A stretch of 64,000 nt of DNA from Desulfofustis glycolicus DSM 9705 (GTDB taxonomy: Bacteria > Desulfobacterota > Desulfobulbia > Desulfobulbales > Desulfocapsaceae): positions 1 to 64,000 of the forward strand of contig NZ_FQXS01000010.1 of the NCBI RefSeq assembly GCF_900130015.1. The letters run 5' to 3'. Under the pieces are notes generated by a model that saw only the letters and a list, made by a program, of their open reading frames with translations, was not told the origin of the DNA and made no database searches. Below, in pieces: positions 43,833 to 52,839 of the stretch. Every line of letters begins with the position of its first letter. Within the stretch, counting starts at the first letter, position 1. The translations under genes were made by a program, and so were the position numbers.

Positions 43833-44321
43833 TTTACAGTTGGTACCGAGTTTTCTGGGTCCGAAACGTCGGACAGGGGGCGTGGCCCGAGAGCAGACGA
43901 GTTCCACGACGAGATTGTGCGCGGGTTTCTTCGTTCCGCTCGTCTCATCTCTGCTTCAGCATTGAACCGGATGGGTGACTGGTGCAGTGGCTCACCACTG
44001 ACACGGTATCGCCGAAATCACGGGTGCAGAAAAGAACGGACAAACAATGCACACGGTAGGTGGAAGTAATACTCTCGTAAGGAAAATCCCCTTTTCCTTG
44101 ATCGGAGGAGTCTATTCCTTGACAAGAGGCCTTTTAATGGGTGACCCCTTTCATCGGAGAAAACAATCTGAGCTGAGAAAACCGGTTATCCTTGGTAAGG
44201 CAATAGGCCTCTTTGTTTGCGTTTTGCATAACCCTCCCGAACCTGCTATGTACTGCCTTTTGGCAAAGGGACAGGCAGGTTACGCATTTTTCTTCCAGCC
44301 TCAAGAGCCGGGAGGTTTTTC
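43833..44321. other. Region upstream of the formate dehydrogenase gene
   Basis: 489 bp with no supported gene (the open frame at 44047-44325 lacks features). It holds a CAGTGG-CTCA-CCACTG hairpin at 43985-44000 and the structured leader at 44233-44315. Confidence 0.5.
44233..44315 (+). promoter_or_regulatory. Structured mRNA leader that can hide the fdhA ribosome binding site
   Basis: CCTCCCG (44233-44239) pairs with CGGGAGG (44309-44315), which contains the Shine-Dalgarno sequence. Inside, AACCTGC (44240-44246) pairs with GCAGGTT (44275-44281) directly stacked on it, with a further GCC-TTTT-GGC hairpin. This is riboswitch-like. A molybdenum- or tungsten-cofactor sensor (Moco-II-like) is a possibility, given the molybdopterin enzyme encoded next. 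Confidence 0.5.
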
Positions 44322-47027
44322 GTGATTCGTACGCTCTCCATGATCGTCGACGGGAAGGAATTCAGCTTTTCCGCCGGCAAGACAATTCTTGCGGTGTGCC
44401 GGGAAAACAACATATTCGTACCGACGCTTTGCCACGACAAACGATTGCTTCCTCATGGCGGCTGCCGCCTTTGCCTGGTTGAAATAAAAGGGGTGCCGAA
44501 ACCGTTGGCGTCATGTACCACGCCGGCGGAGAACGGGATGGTTGTTACCACCTCGAATGCCCATTTGACCCGGTTGCGTAAAACCGTCCTTGAGCTGCTG
44601 TTATCCAACCATCCCAACGATTGCATGACCTGTGAGGCCACCGGCGATTGCCTGCTGCAAGAGCTTGCCTATCAGTTCGGGATCCGGCCTGGAAAGTACC
44701 GGGGCGCCATGTGGGGACTGCCGCTTCGACAAGACAATCCCTTCATCACCTTTGATCCGAACAAATGTGTGGTGTGCGGGCGTTGTGTCAGGATTTGCAA
44801 CGAGGTTGTCATGGCCGGCACCTTGACTATGACCAAGCGGGGCTTCAACGCAATGCCGAACACCGCCTATGGCAAGCCCCGATCGCTAGAAAACTGCGAG
44901 TTTTGCGGGCAGTGTGTTTCGTCGTGCCCCACCGGTGCTTTGACTGACACGAAAAGCCGGGGTAAAGGCCGGTATAGCGAGCTCACCAGGGTGCGTACTA
45001 CCTGCTCGTATTGTGGTACCGGTTGCAGCTTCTTCCTTAACGTCAAAGACGGCAAGGTGGTCAAGGTAACTTCGGACTACGATGGTCCGGTCAATCAAGG
45101 GAATCTCTGCATCAAAGGACGATATGGCTACGATTTCATCCACAGTGAAGAGCGTATCAAAACCCCTTTGATTCGTAACACGGACGGTTTTCGCGAGGTG
45201 GGCTGGGACGAGGCGTTGCAACTGGTTGCCGATAAATTCAAGGAGGCAATTGCAGCGCACGGACCTGATTCCGCTGGGGCCTTCTCTTCGTCGCGTTGTA
45301 CCAATGAAGAGAACTACCTGCTGTCGAAATGGGTGCGTTGCGCGATCGGGTCGAACAACGTCGACAACTGCGCCCGGGTCTGACACGCCCCGACGGTGGC
45401 CGGTCTGGCCACGAGCCTTGGCGCGGGAGCTGCAACCAACTCACTAGCTCAGATACCGGAACTTGATACGATTTTTCTGTTCGGCTCGAACCCAACGGAA
45501 GCGCATCCGGTAGTCTCGTTATACCTGAAGAAAGCCTTGCAAAATGGTGCCCGACTGGTGGTCGCCGATCCGCGCAAGACCTGGATGGCTGCCAGAGCCG
45601 ATGTGTGGCTGAACCTGAAACCGGGGAAAAACATCGCTCTGCTCAACGGCATGATCAACGTCATCCTTGAACGGGGGTGGGAAAACAAGGTGTTTATCGA
45701 GGCTCGTACCGAACAGTTCGGCGAATTGCGGAATAAGGTTGCGCAATACGATCTCGAGCGCGTGCAGGGCATCACCGGCGTCGAGGGGGATAAAATCGTC
45801 GAGGCTGCCCGTATCTACTCCCAAGCCGGTAAATCGATGATAATTTACGGCCTAGGTGTAACCGAGCATCGAAGCGGCACCGAGAACGCGATGGCCATCG
45901 CCAACCTGGCGTTGGTCTGCGGTCACATCGGGAGGCCGTCGACTGGCATCATGGCTTTGCGCGGCCAAAATAACGTTCAGGGCGCGTCCGATCTCGGCCC
46001 TCTGCCGGCAACGTTTCCCGGGTATCAGCCGGTTGCCGATCCGGCCAATCGCAAGAAGTTCGAGAGCGAATGGAAGGTCCCGTTGACCGACCGGACGGGT
46101 CTCAAATCGGTCGAGATGCTCGACGAATGTGTCAAGGGCAGCTTTAAGGCACTTTTCATTCTTGGCGAGGACCCGGCACAAACAGACCCGGATATAGGGC
46201 ATATCCGAAAGGCGTTGGAAAATGTTGATTTCCTGGTTGTTCAGGATATTTTTCCAACTGAAACGACTCGTTATGCCGACGTGATCCTGCCCGGCGCGAG
46301 CTTTGCTGAAAAAGACGGCACTTTCACCAACGGAGAGCGCCGTGTGCAACGGGTCCGCAAGGCCATCGAGCCGCTGGCCGGCATGGCCGAGTGGGAGGTA
46401 ATGTGCAGAATATCGACCTTGATGGGATACCCCATGTCGTACGAACATCCGTCATATATTATGGATGAGATCGCCCGTTTGGTGCCGGCGTATGGCGGTA
46501 TTCACTATCATCGTCTGGAAAACGGTGGTCTGCAATGGCCTTGCCCGACGGATGATCATCCCGGGACGACAACGCTCTATACCGATCTCTTCTCCAGGCC
46601 GGGCGGTAAGGCTCAGTTTGTCGCGCTGGACCAGCAGGAGTCGGGTGAAACGACGGATGACGATTATCCTATCACGCTCATAACCGGTCGAATTCGTGAG
46701 CATTACAACAATGGTTCAATGACCAGTCGATCGCTTGGCATCAGTGAGCTGGTCCCCGAGGAGATGGTCGAGATTAATCCCCTTGATGCCGAAAGACTCG
46801 GTATCGAGCATCAGCAATGGGTCAATATCACGTCACGCCGCGGCACTATCTCCGTCAAGGCAAAGGTCACCGATCGATCGGAGCCGGGATCGGTCTTTAT
46901 GACCTTTCATCATCGGGATGCGTTGACCAACCTGTTGACTTCGTCACACCGGGATCCTATAACAGGGACGCCGGAATACAAGGTTACCGCAGTGCGGATC
47001 GAGGCGGGTGGCGCTGTTTTGAACTGA
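44322..47027 (+). CDS. fdhA: Selenocysteine-containing formate dehydrogenase, catalytic subunit
   Basis: One CDS of 901 residues is read through UGA 45381-45383 (Sec 354). Start is GTG 44322 behind GGGAGG. The N-terminus carries NuoG-like centres: a 2Fe-2S domain (CHDKRLLPHGGCRLCLVEI), a Cys-rich helix (NHPNDCMTCEATGDCLLQEL) and two 4Fe-4S clusters (CVVCGRCVRIC; CEFCGQCVSSCP). The molybdopterin part starts with a 4Fe-4S motif (CSYCGTGCSFFLNV). Sec lies in NNVDNCARV-U-HAPTVAGLA, the exact formate dehydrogenase context. The C-terminal cofactor domain ends with VFMTFHHRDALTNLLTSS. It oxidises formate to CO2 or reduces CO2. No partner subunits are adjacent, so electrons go to a separately encoded or soluble acceptor. 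Confidence 0.93.
45396..45412 (+). promoter_or_regulatory. bSECIS hairpin of fdhA
   Basis: GTGGCC-GGTCT-GGCCAC lies 12 bases after the UGA. The loop GGTCT is the same as in the E. coli fdhF SECIS apical loop, and the distance is the same. Confidence 0.88.
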
Positions 47028-47036
47028 CCGTCGAGT

Positions 47037-47093
47037 GGGGGACAAATCTTTATCTTTGACAATTTTCAGCTGTCAAGAATAAAGATTTGACCA
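47037..47093. repeat. Palindromic unit after fdhA
   Basis: CAAATCTTTATCTTTGACA (47043-47061) pairs with 47071-47089 apart from two central mismatches. It is preceded by GGGGGA, like the RAYT repeat end at 1987, and may be a solo non-autonomous unit. It may also act as a terminator. Confidence 0.6.
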
Positions 47094-47101
47094 CGCTTGG
47101 C

Positions 47102-47139
47102 TTTTCAAGTGGTTTTGCAGTTCCCCAAAGCGGCCCACT
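47102..47139. repeat. IS-end-like repeat B
   Basis: Direct copy of repeat A (35 of 38 bases). Together they bracket a 3.4-kb segment holding the RT fragment and fdhA. It also cuts into the end of the neighbouring cassette region. Confidence 0.6.
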
Positions 47140-47169
47140 TTTGTGCAAAGCAATGATTGCTGGCGTTGG

Positions 47170-47424
47170 TCAAAATGCATGAGAGAGCCAGTAGAGCAGA
47201 ATTGCAATAAGCCCGAAAGACAAAATAAACTGTGGCGCAACGGACTTGGCTTTCAGTGACCATACTGAACAAATGAGCGCGAGGATGCCTATGGGGCCAA
47301 ACATGTTCAAACCAAATATGGCTCGACTTTCACAATCAAGGCCCATTAACCTGCCGGAGCAAAACACCGAAAAGGGCCATCCGGCAAGCCAAGAAGGACT
47401 GTCGACGCTACAATTTCGAACCAC
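47170..47424 (-). CDS. Small two-helix membrane protein (possible gene cassette)
   Basis: This 84-residue frame has two hydrophobic helices at its C-terminal end (MFGPIGILALICSVWSLK and FILSFGLIAILLYWLSHAF). The true start may be the internal ATG at about residue 41. It begins close after an attC-like site, as cassette genes do. No family recognised. Codon use is less GC-rich than the core genome. Coding status is uncertain. Confidence 0.4.
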   Translation of the reverse strand: MVRNCSVDSPSWLAGWPFSVFCSGRLMGLDCESRAIFGLNMFGPIGILALICSVWSLKAKSVAPQFILSFGLIAILLYWLSHAF

Positions 47425-47460
47425 GCCACGGCTTTTAACATTCTGGTATTCATCCGCTGT

Positions 47461-47522
47461 GCTAAACGTTCCGCATTAGAGGAGCGACGCTTTTCCGCGC
47501 CCACTCATGCGGTGGTTAGCGC
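47461..47522 (-). repeat. attC-like recombination site 1
   Basis: Read on the minus strand it runs from GCGCTAACC to GTTTAGC, with a CCGCAT/ATGCGG stem and a bulged imperfect inner stem. It overlaps the stop codon of the GNAT gene. This is the layout of a cassette gene followed by its attC. Confidence 0.45.
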
Positions 47523-48025
47523 CTCCTGATTTTCAATTGAAGAAAAGGAGTTGTGCGATTCTTGATAGTTGATGGATACTCCATCTTATATTCACATCCC
47601 ATTTTTAGGTAGAAACCCTTGGTATTTGGATCGGCAAGAATTCCCACTTCACAGACACCACGGGACGTGCACCTTTCCCGTAAATGTTCAAACATTTTTG
47701 TCCCTATACCTTTGCCGATGCTCTGAGGCTCAATGAACATATGCTCGAGCCAGCAACCCTTGCTTATTTTGATACCGGATCTTTCTATATCATCGGTAAG
47801 CTCGACAATCGAATAATAGCCGATAATCTTTCCATCGGTTTCAAAAACAAACACGTCGTTATTTTGAACGTAGTCTGAGCTTATGGTCAGTTCCTTGGCC
47901 CATACTTCGTAATACTCTTTTGGATATTTCCAATATCCTTTTGAACTGAAAGAGATGTTTGTTAAAATTTCTGCTTCTTCAATTTTTGCTTCTCTTATCA
48001 TTGGTTTCAGATCAGTGTTGGACAT
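47516..48025 (-). CDS. GNAT family acetyltransferase (gene cassette)
   Basis: This protein has 169 residues. The GNAT fold is visible: MIREAKIEEAEILTNI, FVFETDGKIIGYYSIVEL, the acetyl-CoA loop MFIEPQSIGKGIGTKMFEHL and CEVGILADPNTKGFYLKMGC. Substrate unknown. AT-rich composition differs from neighbouring core genes. The ATG has no Shine-Dalgarno sequence and lies directly after an attC-like site; the stop lies in a second. These are standard traits of integron cassette genes. No integron integrase is in the window. Confidence 0.85.
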   Translation of the reverse strand: MSNTDLKPMIREAKIEEAEILTNISFSSKGYWKYPKEYYEVWAKELTISSDYVQNNDVFVFETDGKIIGYYSIVELTDDIERSGIKISKGCWLEHMFIEPQSIGKGIGTKMFEHLRERCTSRGVCEVGILADPNTKGFYLKMGCEYKMEYPSTIKNRTTPFLQLKIRRR

Positions 48026-48026
48026 T

Positions 48027-48104
48027 GTTTATAACCATATCAACAGACTTGCCGCGATTAGCTGCGCGGCGGGCCTCTGCGTCTGGTTGAACGGCTTGTT
48101 TTAC
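48027..48104 (-). repeat. attC-like recombination site 2
   Basis: CAACAGAC (48041-48048) pairs with GTCTGGTTG (48081-48089) with one extrahelical base, and GCCGCG pairs with CGCGGC inside. The outer end TATAAC faces GTTTTAC. An unpaired base in one arm is a hallmark of attC. Confidence 0.45.
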
Positions 48105-48252
48105 CTATCTCTTCCTTCTCGGATAATATCAACTATTTTTCTTTTGTTGTTACTATCGCTTTAATGGCTGGTACTGCAGGTTTTTGAATCTTGATCAGGA
48201 ACAGGATCTATGGGCGGCTAGTGTGGGCCCGTATCTCAGATATCGGGGGTGT

Positions 48253-48292
48253 CCCAACCACCGCATCATGCGATGTGCCTGCGGTGGTTGGG
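48253..48292. terminator. Perfect 13-bp hairpin after the CARDB gene
   Basis: CCCAACCACCGCA and TGCGGTGGTTGGG surround a 14-base loop, 16 bp beyond the stop at 48308. No T-run follows, so it may be a terminator of the Rho-assisted kind or a repeat. Confidence 0.5.
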
Positions 48293-48307
48293 TCCGTTTC
48301 GCCGGTA

Positions 48308-51300
48308 TCAGCGTCTATAGCGGAAGGAAACTTCAAATTGTTGCCGGTGGCTGCTCCGTGAGAAGAACAGATTGCCGCCTAGCGTAAGCCGTAGTTCTCC
48401 ATCGCCGTATCGCGGCCAGTCGATCCCGCCGCTGAAGAGGCTGATCCGTTTTGTATCGGCTTCGCCGACGACGGAAGCGGCGGTTGCCAGGTTGATGGCT
48501 TTTCGGCCAAGCGAGACGGTTTCTTCGCGGTTTCCGAGTTCTCCGGGGATTGACCTGATAATCTGGGTTACCGCTACGGAGCCGTTACCGGCTGACGGGT
48601 TGAAGCCAAAGTCCGTGCAGATGATATCAACTTCGGTGATGACTTGCCGGAATTGATCGATCTCGTAATGCAGGACGTGTGCGTCTCCATCATAAAAGGT
48701 GGAGCCAGGATGCGCCCTCAGCCGGCAAAAGGTATCACTGCTGCGGATTCTGAGACTGTCGGTCGTGCGGTTGTTGTCGTAGGTCGGTTCGACGATTTCC
48801 ACCGGTTGATTGACGATGACGGTGAACGCCAGTTGGCTATGAGCGGCCCGGTCTTCTGCGGTGGTGAAGCCGTTGATATGCCCGAGATCGACCCAGCCGC
48901 CGGATGCCGGTACATTTCTCTCAACACGTTGATACCGCCCCGGTTCATCGGTTTTACCGACCAAGAAGGCGAGGCGATAGGAGAGCACTCTGCCGCCCGT
49001 CGCTGCCGGAGTGATAGCGGTGTAGACTTGTACCAGCCCCTCTTCGCTCACGCGCAAGCCGGCCAGCCGGAAATCGGCACTGTTCTCGTCGGTTTCGCTG
49101 AACGGAGGCTCCTGGATGGAAAAAGGTCCCGCCTCCCGGCCGACTCCGGTGGTCAATGAGCGTACGACGAGAAGGTAGTTATTGATGCCCGGCTCAAGCG
49201 TGTCTGTCGCGATGTCGTGCTCGCACCAGTCGGAAGTCCCATAGCCGTTGACATCCGTTTCATCGAGGATACCGCAACTGAGTCGCGGGACGACATGCGT
49301 ATAGGCGCGCTCACCGTCGCGGAACAGTTCAATGACGATATCGCTGCGGGCCGGTCTGAATTGGAAATTGACCGGTATCTGCTCGCCCTGAATGATGATG
49401 CGGGGATGGGTATACAGGCTGATAAACGGTCGATCAACGTCGACCCCCCAGTGAATGATGCCGGCGGTTTCGGCCTCCAGTCCGGCGCCGCTGATGCGCA
49501 GACGATAGCTGCCGCTCAAGGTGTCGTCGACATAGCTGGCCTGGCAGGTTCGGGACGGCAGCGGCTGGGTTTCCGAAGCGGGACTATCGCGGGCTTCGAG
49601 GCAGGCCAGGTTTTCGCTGCGCACCACTTCGTCGGTAGTGGGGTCGATGAGTTCCATCTGCCAGTGTTCCGGCAGCGAGGCGAGCGGCCCGTGGTAGCGC
49701 CAGCTGAGATCCATCCGCAGCCTGCCGTCTCTCTCCGACTCGACGATGTGGCTGCCGGCCCTCGGCGTGACGAGAGACAGCGTCGGTGCACCCGGCCCGC
49801 CAAAGGCGCCGCCGTCACCGATAGGAGGGTCGTCTCCAACGATCTCGACTACCTCGAATGGGGTGAAATGAAAACCCGCTTCTCCGGAGCCGCCGAAACC
49901 GCCACCATCGCCGATTGCTTCGTCGTCACCGCCGACCTCATAGGCGTCCAGCGACGTGACGTGGAACATATCGCTCAGGCCGGCGGCGGCCGAGTCGGCG
50001 TGGCTGACGGAGAGCAGGTAGAGACCGGTGGGGGCGTCGGCCGGCAGCTGGAGTTGGACTTCACGATACGGATCGCCGGGTCCGGGTGGATTGTCGTTTC
50101 TGATGGACATGGTCGCTTCCTCGCCGCCGACTCCTGTCCTGATGGCCGAGAAGACCACCGAACCGCCGGGAGCGACGGGCCGGCTGAACCGGTAGCGGAT
50201 CGGAATTGATCTGCCGCGGAGGAAGGTATCGCTACCGCTCGGCGAGGTTATTTCGATGCCAAGATCCAGCATTTTCGGCGTTGCCTCGGGCACCGTCGTC
50301 TGCGGCGTTGGCAATGCGTGGTTTAGGCCCAGCTGCGGCCGTGGTCGTGTCCTGTGATTCCGGTTGCTGTCCTTCCCTGCGTTGGAGCCGGTTGTGATTT
50401 GACTGGAGGCGGGGTGCAGACGATCGGTGGCGTTTTTTTGTCGGACCGAGTCGAGCCTGGTGCCGGTCTGTGGCTGCGCAGCAGACGGGCCGAGTATGGT
50501 TTGGTCGGTATTGTTGTTTTTATCCAGTTCGAAGACCGAGTCGTTACTGTTGACGGTGATGGCGACGGGCACCCGTTTCGCTAATTCGCCCGGTATGACA
50601 ACGGTGAACTGGCTGCCCGGTTTGCCGAGCTTGGCATAGTCGGCGAGTTGTTCCATGCGGGTGTAGCCGGGCAGCGGTTTGTTGTCGACAAGGAGCCGCA
50701 CCAGGCTCCGGCGGTACTGGTGCTGGTCAAGGTGAGCCGGGCCATTGTTTCTCAGGACAAAGGAAATGCCCGGTTGCGTGGAGTGCGTGCCGGGCGTTGA
50801 CAATGATGCCGGATCGTCGTGGTAGCGCAGTTGTGCTACGGACAGGTCAGCGGGCAGCGGCCGCAGGGTGGCGGCATCGGCAATGGACTCGGTTGGCCGA
50901 GTCGGGGCGATGGTTCCCGGTTTTCTCATCTCCGTCAACGACGGCGGGCCCGGTTTCAGCTGCATCGGTTGTCGGGGCTTCGAGACGATCAGCTGCGCAT
51001 CGGCAACGTGCTGCTTCCGGTTTGCTTTCTGCAATCCCTCTCTGCTGTCGACGCGGGCCTCGAGATTCAGTCGGCCGCTCTGCTCCGGTCGAAACGTGGC
51101 GGTCGCCGGCACGGATCGTTTCGGCTCGACGACGAGTTTTCGGTGGGTGGCAATCTTTTTACCATCCAGGTAAAAGCCGATTTCGACATCGAGTGCTTTG
51201 GCCGTACCGACATTGGCGACAACGGCCCGCAGCGTGGTTGAGGATCCGGCTTTGATCGTCGCCGGAGAGCAGGAAAACGACCTGATCACCAGATCGGCGA

Positions 51301-51532
51301 CACTGGTCGGTGTTTCGGTCCGCTGCATCTGTTGCAGAGGTGGCGATGCTGGCTTGATAACAGCCGGTGGCGCTGCCGTTTTTTTTTGCGGCGATTGCAT
51401 CGTCGGAGGCACTTGTTTTACGGTGGCCGGTTTTTCGGTGACCGTGCCGAGTGGTGCAGCGGTGCCGTCGATTGCCAGGCCGGCAGAACTCAGCAGGAAA
51501 ATGATCAGGGAAATGATGCGGAGCTGTTTCAT
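48308..51532 (-). CDS. Large exported CARDB-domain protein
   Basis: This protein has about 1,074 residues. ATG 51532 (MKQLRIISLIIFLLSSAGLA) follows GAGGG and gives a clean signal peptide; a longer frame reaches 51631. A Pro/Thr/Lys-rich linker is followed by a CARDB domain (DLVIRSFSCSPATIKAGSST, VVANVGTAKALDVEIGFYLD) and a second CARDB-like domain (NSNDSVFELDKNNNTDQTI). Several beta-sandwich segments of unknown type fill the rest, including two repeats of the pattern DDEAIGDGGGFGG / DDPPIGDGGAFGG. It should be periplasmic or surface-exposed and bind proteins or glycans. Function unknown. Confidence 0.75.
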   Translation of the reverse strand: MKQLRIISLIIFLLSSAGLAIDGTAAPLGTVTEKPATVKQVPPTMQSPQKKTAAPPAVIKPASPPLQQMQRTETPTSVADLVIRSFSCSPATIKAGSSTTLRAVVANVGTAKALDVEIGFYLDGKKIATHRKLVVEPKRSVPATATFRPEQSGRLNLEARVDSREGLQKANRKQHVADAQLIVSKPRQPMQLKPGPPSLTEMRKPGTIAPTRPTESIADAATLRPLPADLSVAQLRYHDDPASLSTPGTHSTQPGISFVLRNNGPAHLDQHQYRRSLVRLLVDNKPLPGYTRMEQLADYAKLGKPGSQFTVVIPGELAKRVPVAITVNSNDSVFELDKNNNTDQTILGPSAAQPQTGTRLDSVRQKNATDRLHPASSQITTGSNAGKDSNRNHRTRPRPQLGLNHALPTPQTTVPEATPKMLDLGIEITSPSGSDTFLRGRSIPIRYRFSRPVAPGGSVVFSAIRTGVGGEEATMSIRNDNPPGPGDPYREVQLQLPADAPTGLYLLSVSHADSAAAGLSDMFHVTSLDAYEVGGDDEAIGDGGGFGGSGEAGFHFTPFEVVEIVGDDPPIGDGGAFGGPGAPTLSLVTPRAGSHIVESERDGRLRMDLSWRYHGPLASLPEHWQMELIDPTTDEVVRSENLACLEARDSPASETQPLPSRTCQASYVDDTLSGSYRLRISGAGLEAETAGIIHWGVDVDRPFISLYTHPRIIIQGEQIPVNFQFRPARSDIVIELFRDGERAYTHVVPRLSCGILDETDVNGYGTSDWCEHDIATDTLEPGINNYLLVVRSLTTGVGREAGPFSIQEPPFSETDENSADFRLAGLRVSEEGLVQVYTAITPAATGGRVLSYRLAFLVGKTDEPGRYQRVERNVPASGGWVDLGHINGFTTAEDRAAHSQLAFTVIVNQPVEIVEPTYDNNRTTDSLRIRSSDTFCRLRAHPGSTFYDGDAHVLHYEIDQFRQVITEVDIICTDFGFNPSAGNGSVAVTQIIRSIPGELGNREETVSLGRKAINLATAASVVGEADTKRISLFSGGIDWPRYGDGELRLTLGGNLFFSRSSHRQQFEVSFRYRR

Positions 51533-51785
51533 GGTTTTGCCCTCTTGCGATGGTTTGAGCCATGCCCGTGTGGTGGACCGCTGAAAAGGCTCGTCTAACA
51601 CTACGTCCCTTGGTTGTGGCAAATGGTTCAACCGGTGGCCGGATTATTTCGGTGCGGGATGCTTTGACAAAGAACCTAGCCGGTGGTTTCTGTCAAGGCA
51701 AGGGTTTTGTCGGTGATCGTCAGGAGTGGGGCGTGGCGGTTTGCTCGAACAGGTAGCGAAGATATCGCTGCTGCCGACAGATAGT

Positions 51786-52799
51786 TTAGAGGTTCCAGCC
51801 CCAATAGGCAAGAAACCGGGGGAAATCCTTCAGGTCGGATTCTTCCCGGGCCCAGAACTTGAGACTGGTATAGAAGATGGTTTCGCTGCTGTCGCCGCCG
51901 CGGTACGCCTTGTCCTCGCCGACGCGAAAGTCAAGGGCCCACCAGCCGATCAGCAGTCGCTCCAGCGGCTTGCTGTTGTTCTTCACGTAACCGGACCGGG
52001 GACCGTCGGTTTCGAAGAAGGAAACAATCGTCTCTCCGAACGGCAGCCGGTAAAGGGCGGATAACGGTGCAAGGTCAGTCTGCACACGCTCCGTTGCCGG
52101 CGGAAGGTTGTCCGGATCAATCAGCGAGACCTCGGAGACGCGATGGGTCTGGTCGGCCAGCGTGAAGGCGATCTGCCGGCCCTGCTCGGGGAGTTCCATG
52201 CGGCTCGGGAGCGTGTGTCCGTAAATCCATTGGCGATCCTGTGGCCAATCGGCCGGATAGGCGTCTTCGGGAAGGGCGGGGGTCGGCAGAAAGGCGAGAT
52301 AGCAGCCGCAGGTATGAACCGTCGTGATCAACACCACCGTGTCCGCTTCGTTGAGCGTGTAAATGACGAGCAGTCCCGGGTTGGTGCCGGCGGTCAGATT
52401 CAGGGCGCCCCAGCCGAAAGGCACACGTTCGTGGTGGATGCGGTAAATCTCGTTGCGATAGCGCCCTTGATCTGTCGTAAAGCTGTCGCGTTCGTAATAG
52501 ACGGTGGCCGCTACCGGATCGACGACGATGAACGGACTGCCGTCAGGGTTTCGCTGCGTCGCCGGCGTGCCGATCAGGTTATAGGGTTGTTCGCTGTTTT
52601 CAACGACAAAGATCGGTACATGACCAGTGTCGACGCCAGTCGGCACCGGCGGGGAAAAGGCCGTCGTCTTGCTCGGCGGCAGCGACGATGTGCCGGCGCA
52701 GCCGTTGAGAAAAAGCGCTGGCAACAGAAAGCAGACAAACAGCCTGGCGAGGTCGCGCAGGTTGAGATGTAATGGTTGGCTACCGGAGGGTCTCATCAT
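51786..52799 (-). CDS. Hypothetical lipoprotein
   Basis: This 337-residue protein has a signal peptide and lipobox ending LPALFLNGC (cysteine near residue 34). The mature part is rich in aromatic residues (FVVENSEQPYNLIGTPATQR, HTCGCYLAFLPTP, RLLIGWWALDFRVGEDKAYR). No family is recognised. It lies 40 bp after the dehydratase gene on the same strand, but its role does not fit the catabolic operon, so it may be a separate unit with the CARDB gene. Confidence 0.7.
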   Translation of the reverse strand: MMRPSGSQPLHLNLRDLARLFVCFLLPALFLNGCAGTSSLPPSKTTAFSPPVPTGVDTGHVPIFVVENSEQPYNLIGTPATQRNPDGSPFIVVDPVAATVYYERDSFTTDQGRYRNEIYRIHHERVPFGWGALNLTAGTNPGLLVIYTLNEADTVVLITTVHTCGCYLAFLPTPALPEDAYPADWPQDRQWIYGHTLPSRMELPEQGRQIAFTLADQTHRVSEVSLIDPDNLPPATERVQTDLAPLSALYRLPFGETIVSFFETDGPRSGYVKNNSKPLERLLIGWWALDFRVGEDKAYRGGDSSETIFYTSLKFWAREESDLKDFPRFLAYWGWNL

Positions 52800-52839
52800 T
52801 CCTCTCCTTCATAGTTAGGGGGTGGGGAGATCATGATTT

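Noticed and set aside
44047..44325. 92-codon frame before fdhA
   Set aside because: Its end overlaps the structured leader and it has no ribosome binding site or family.
45381..45396. Two separate genes at 44322-45383 and 45396-47027
   Set aside because: They are one reading frame split by UGA in the canonical formate dehydrogenase Sec motif, followed by a bSECIS hairpin.
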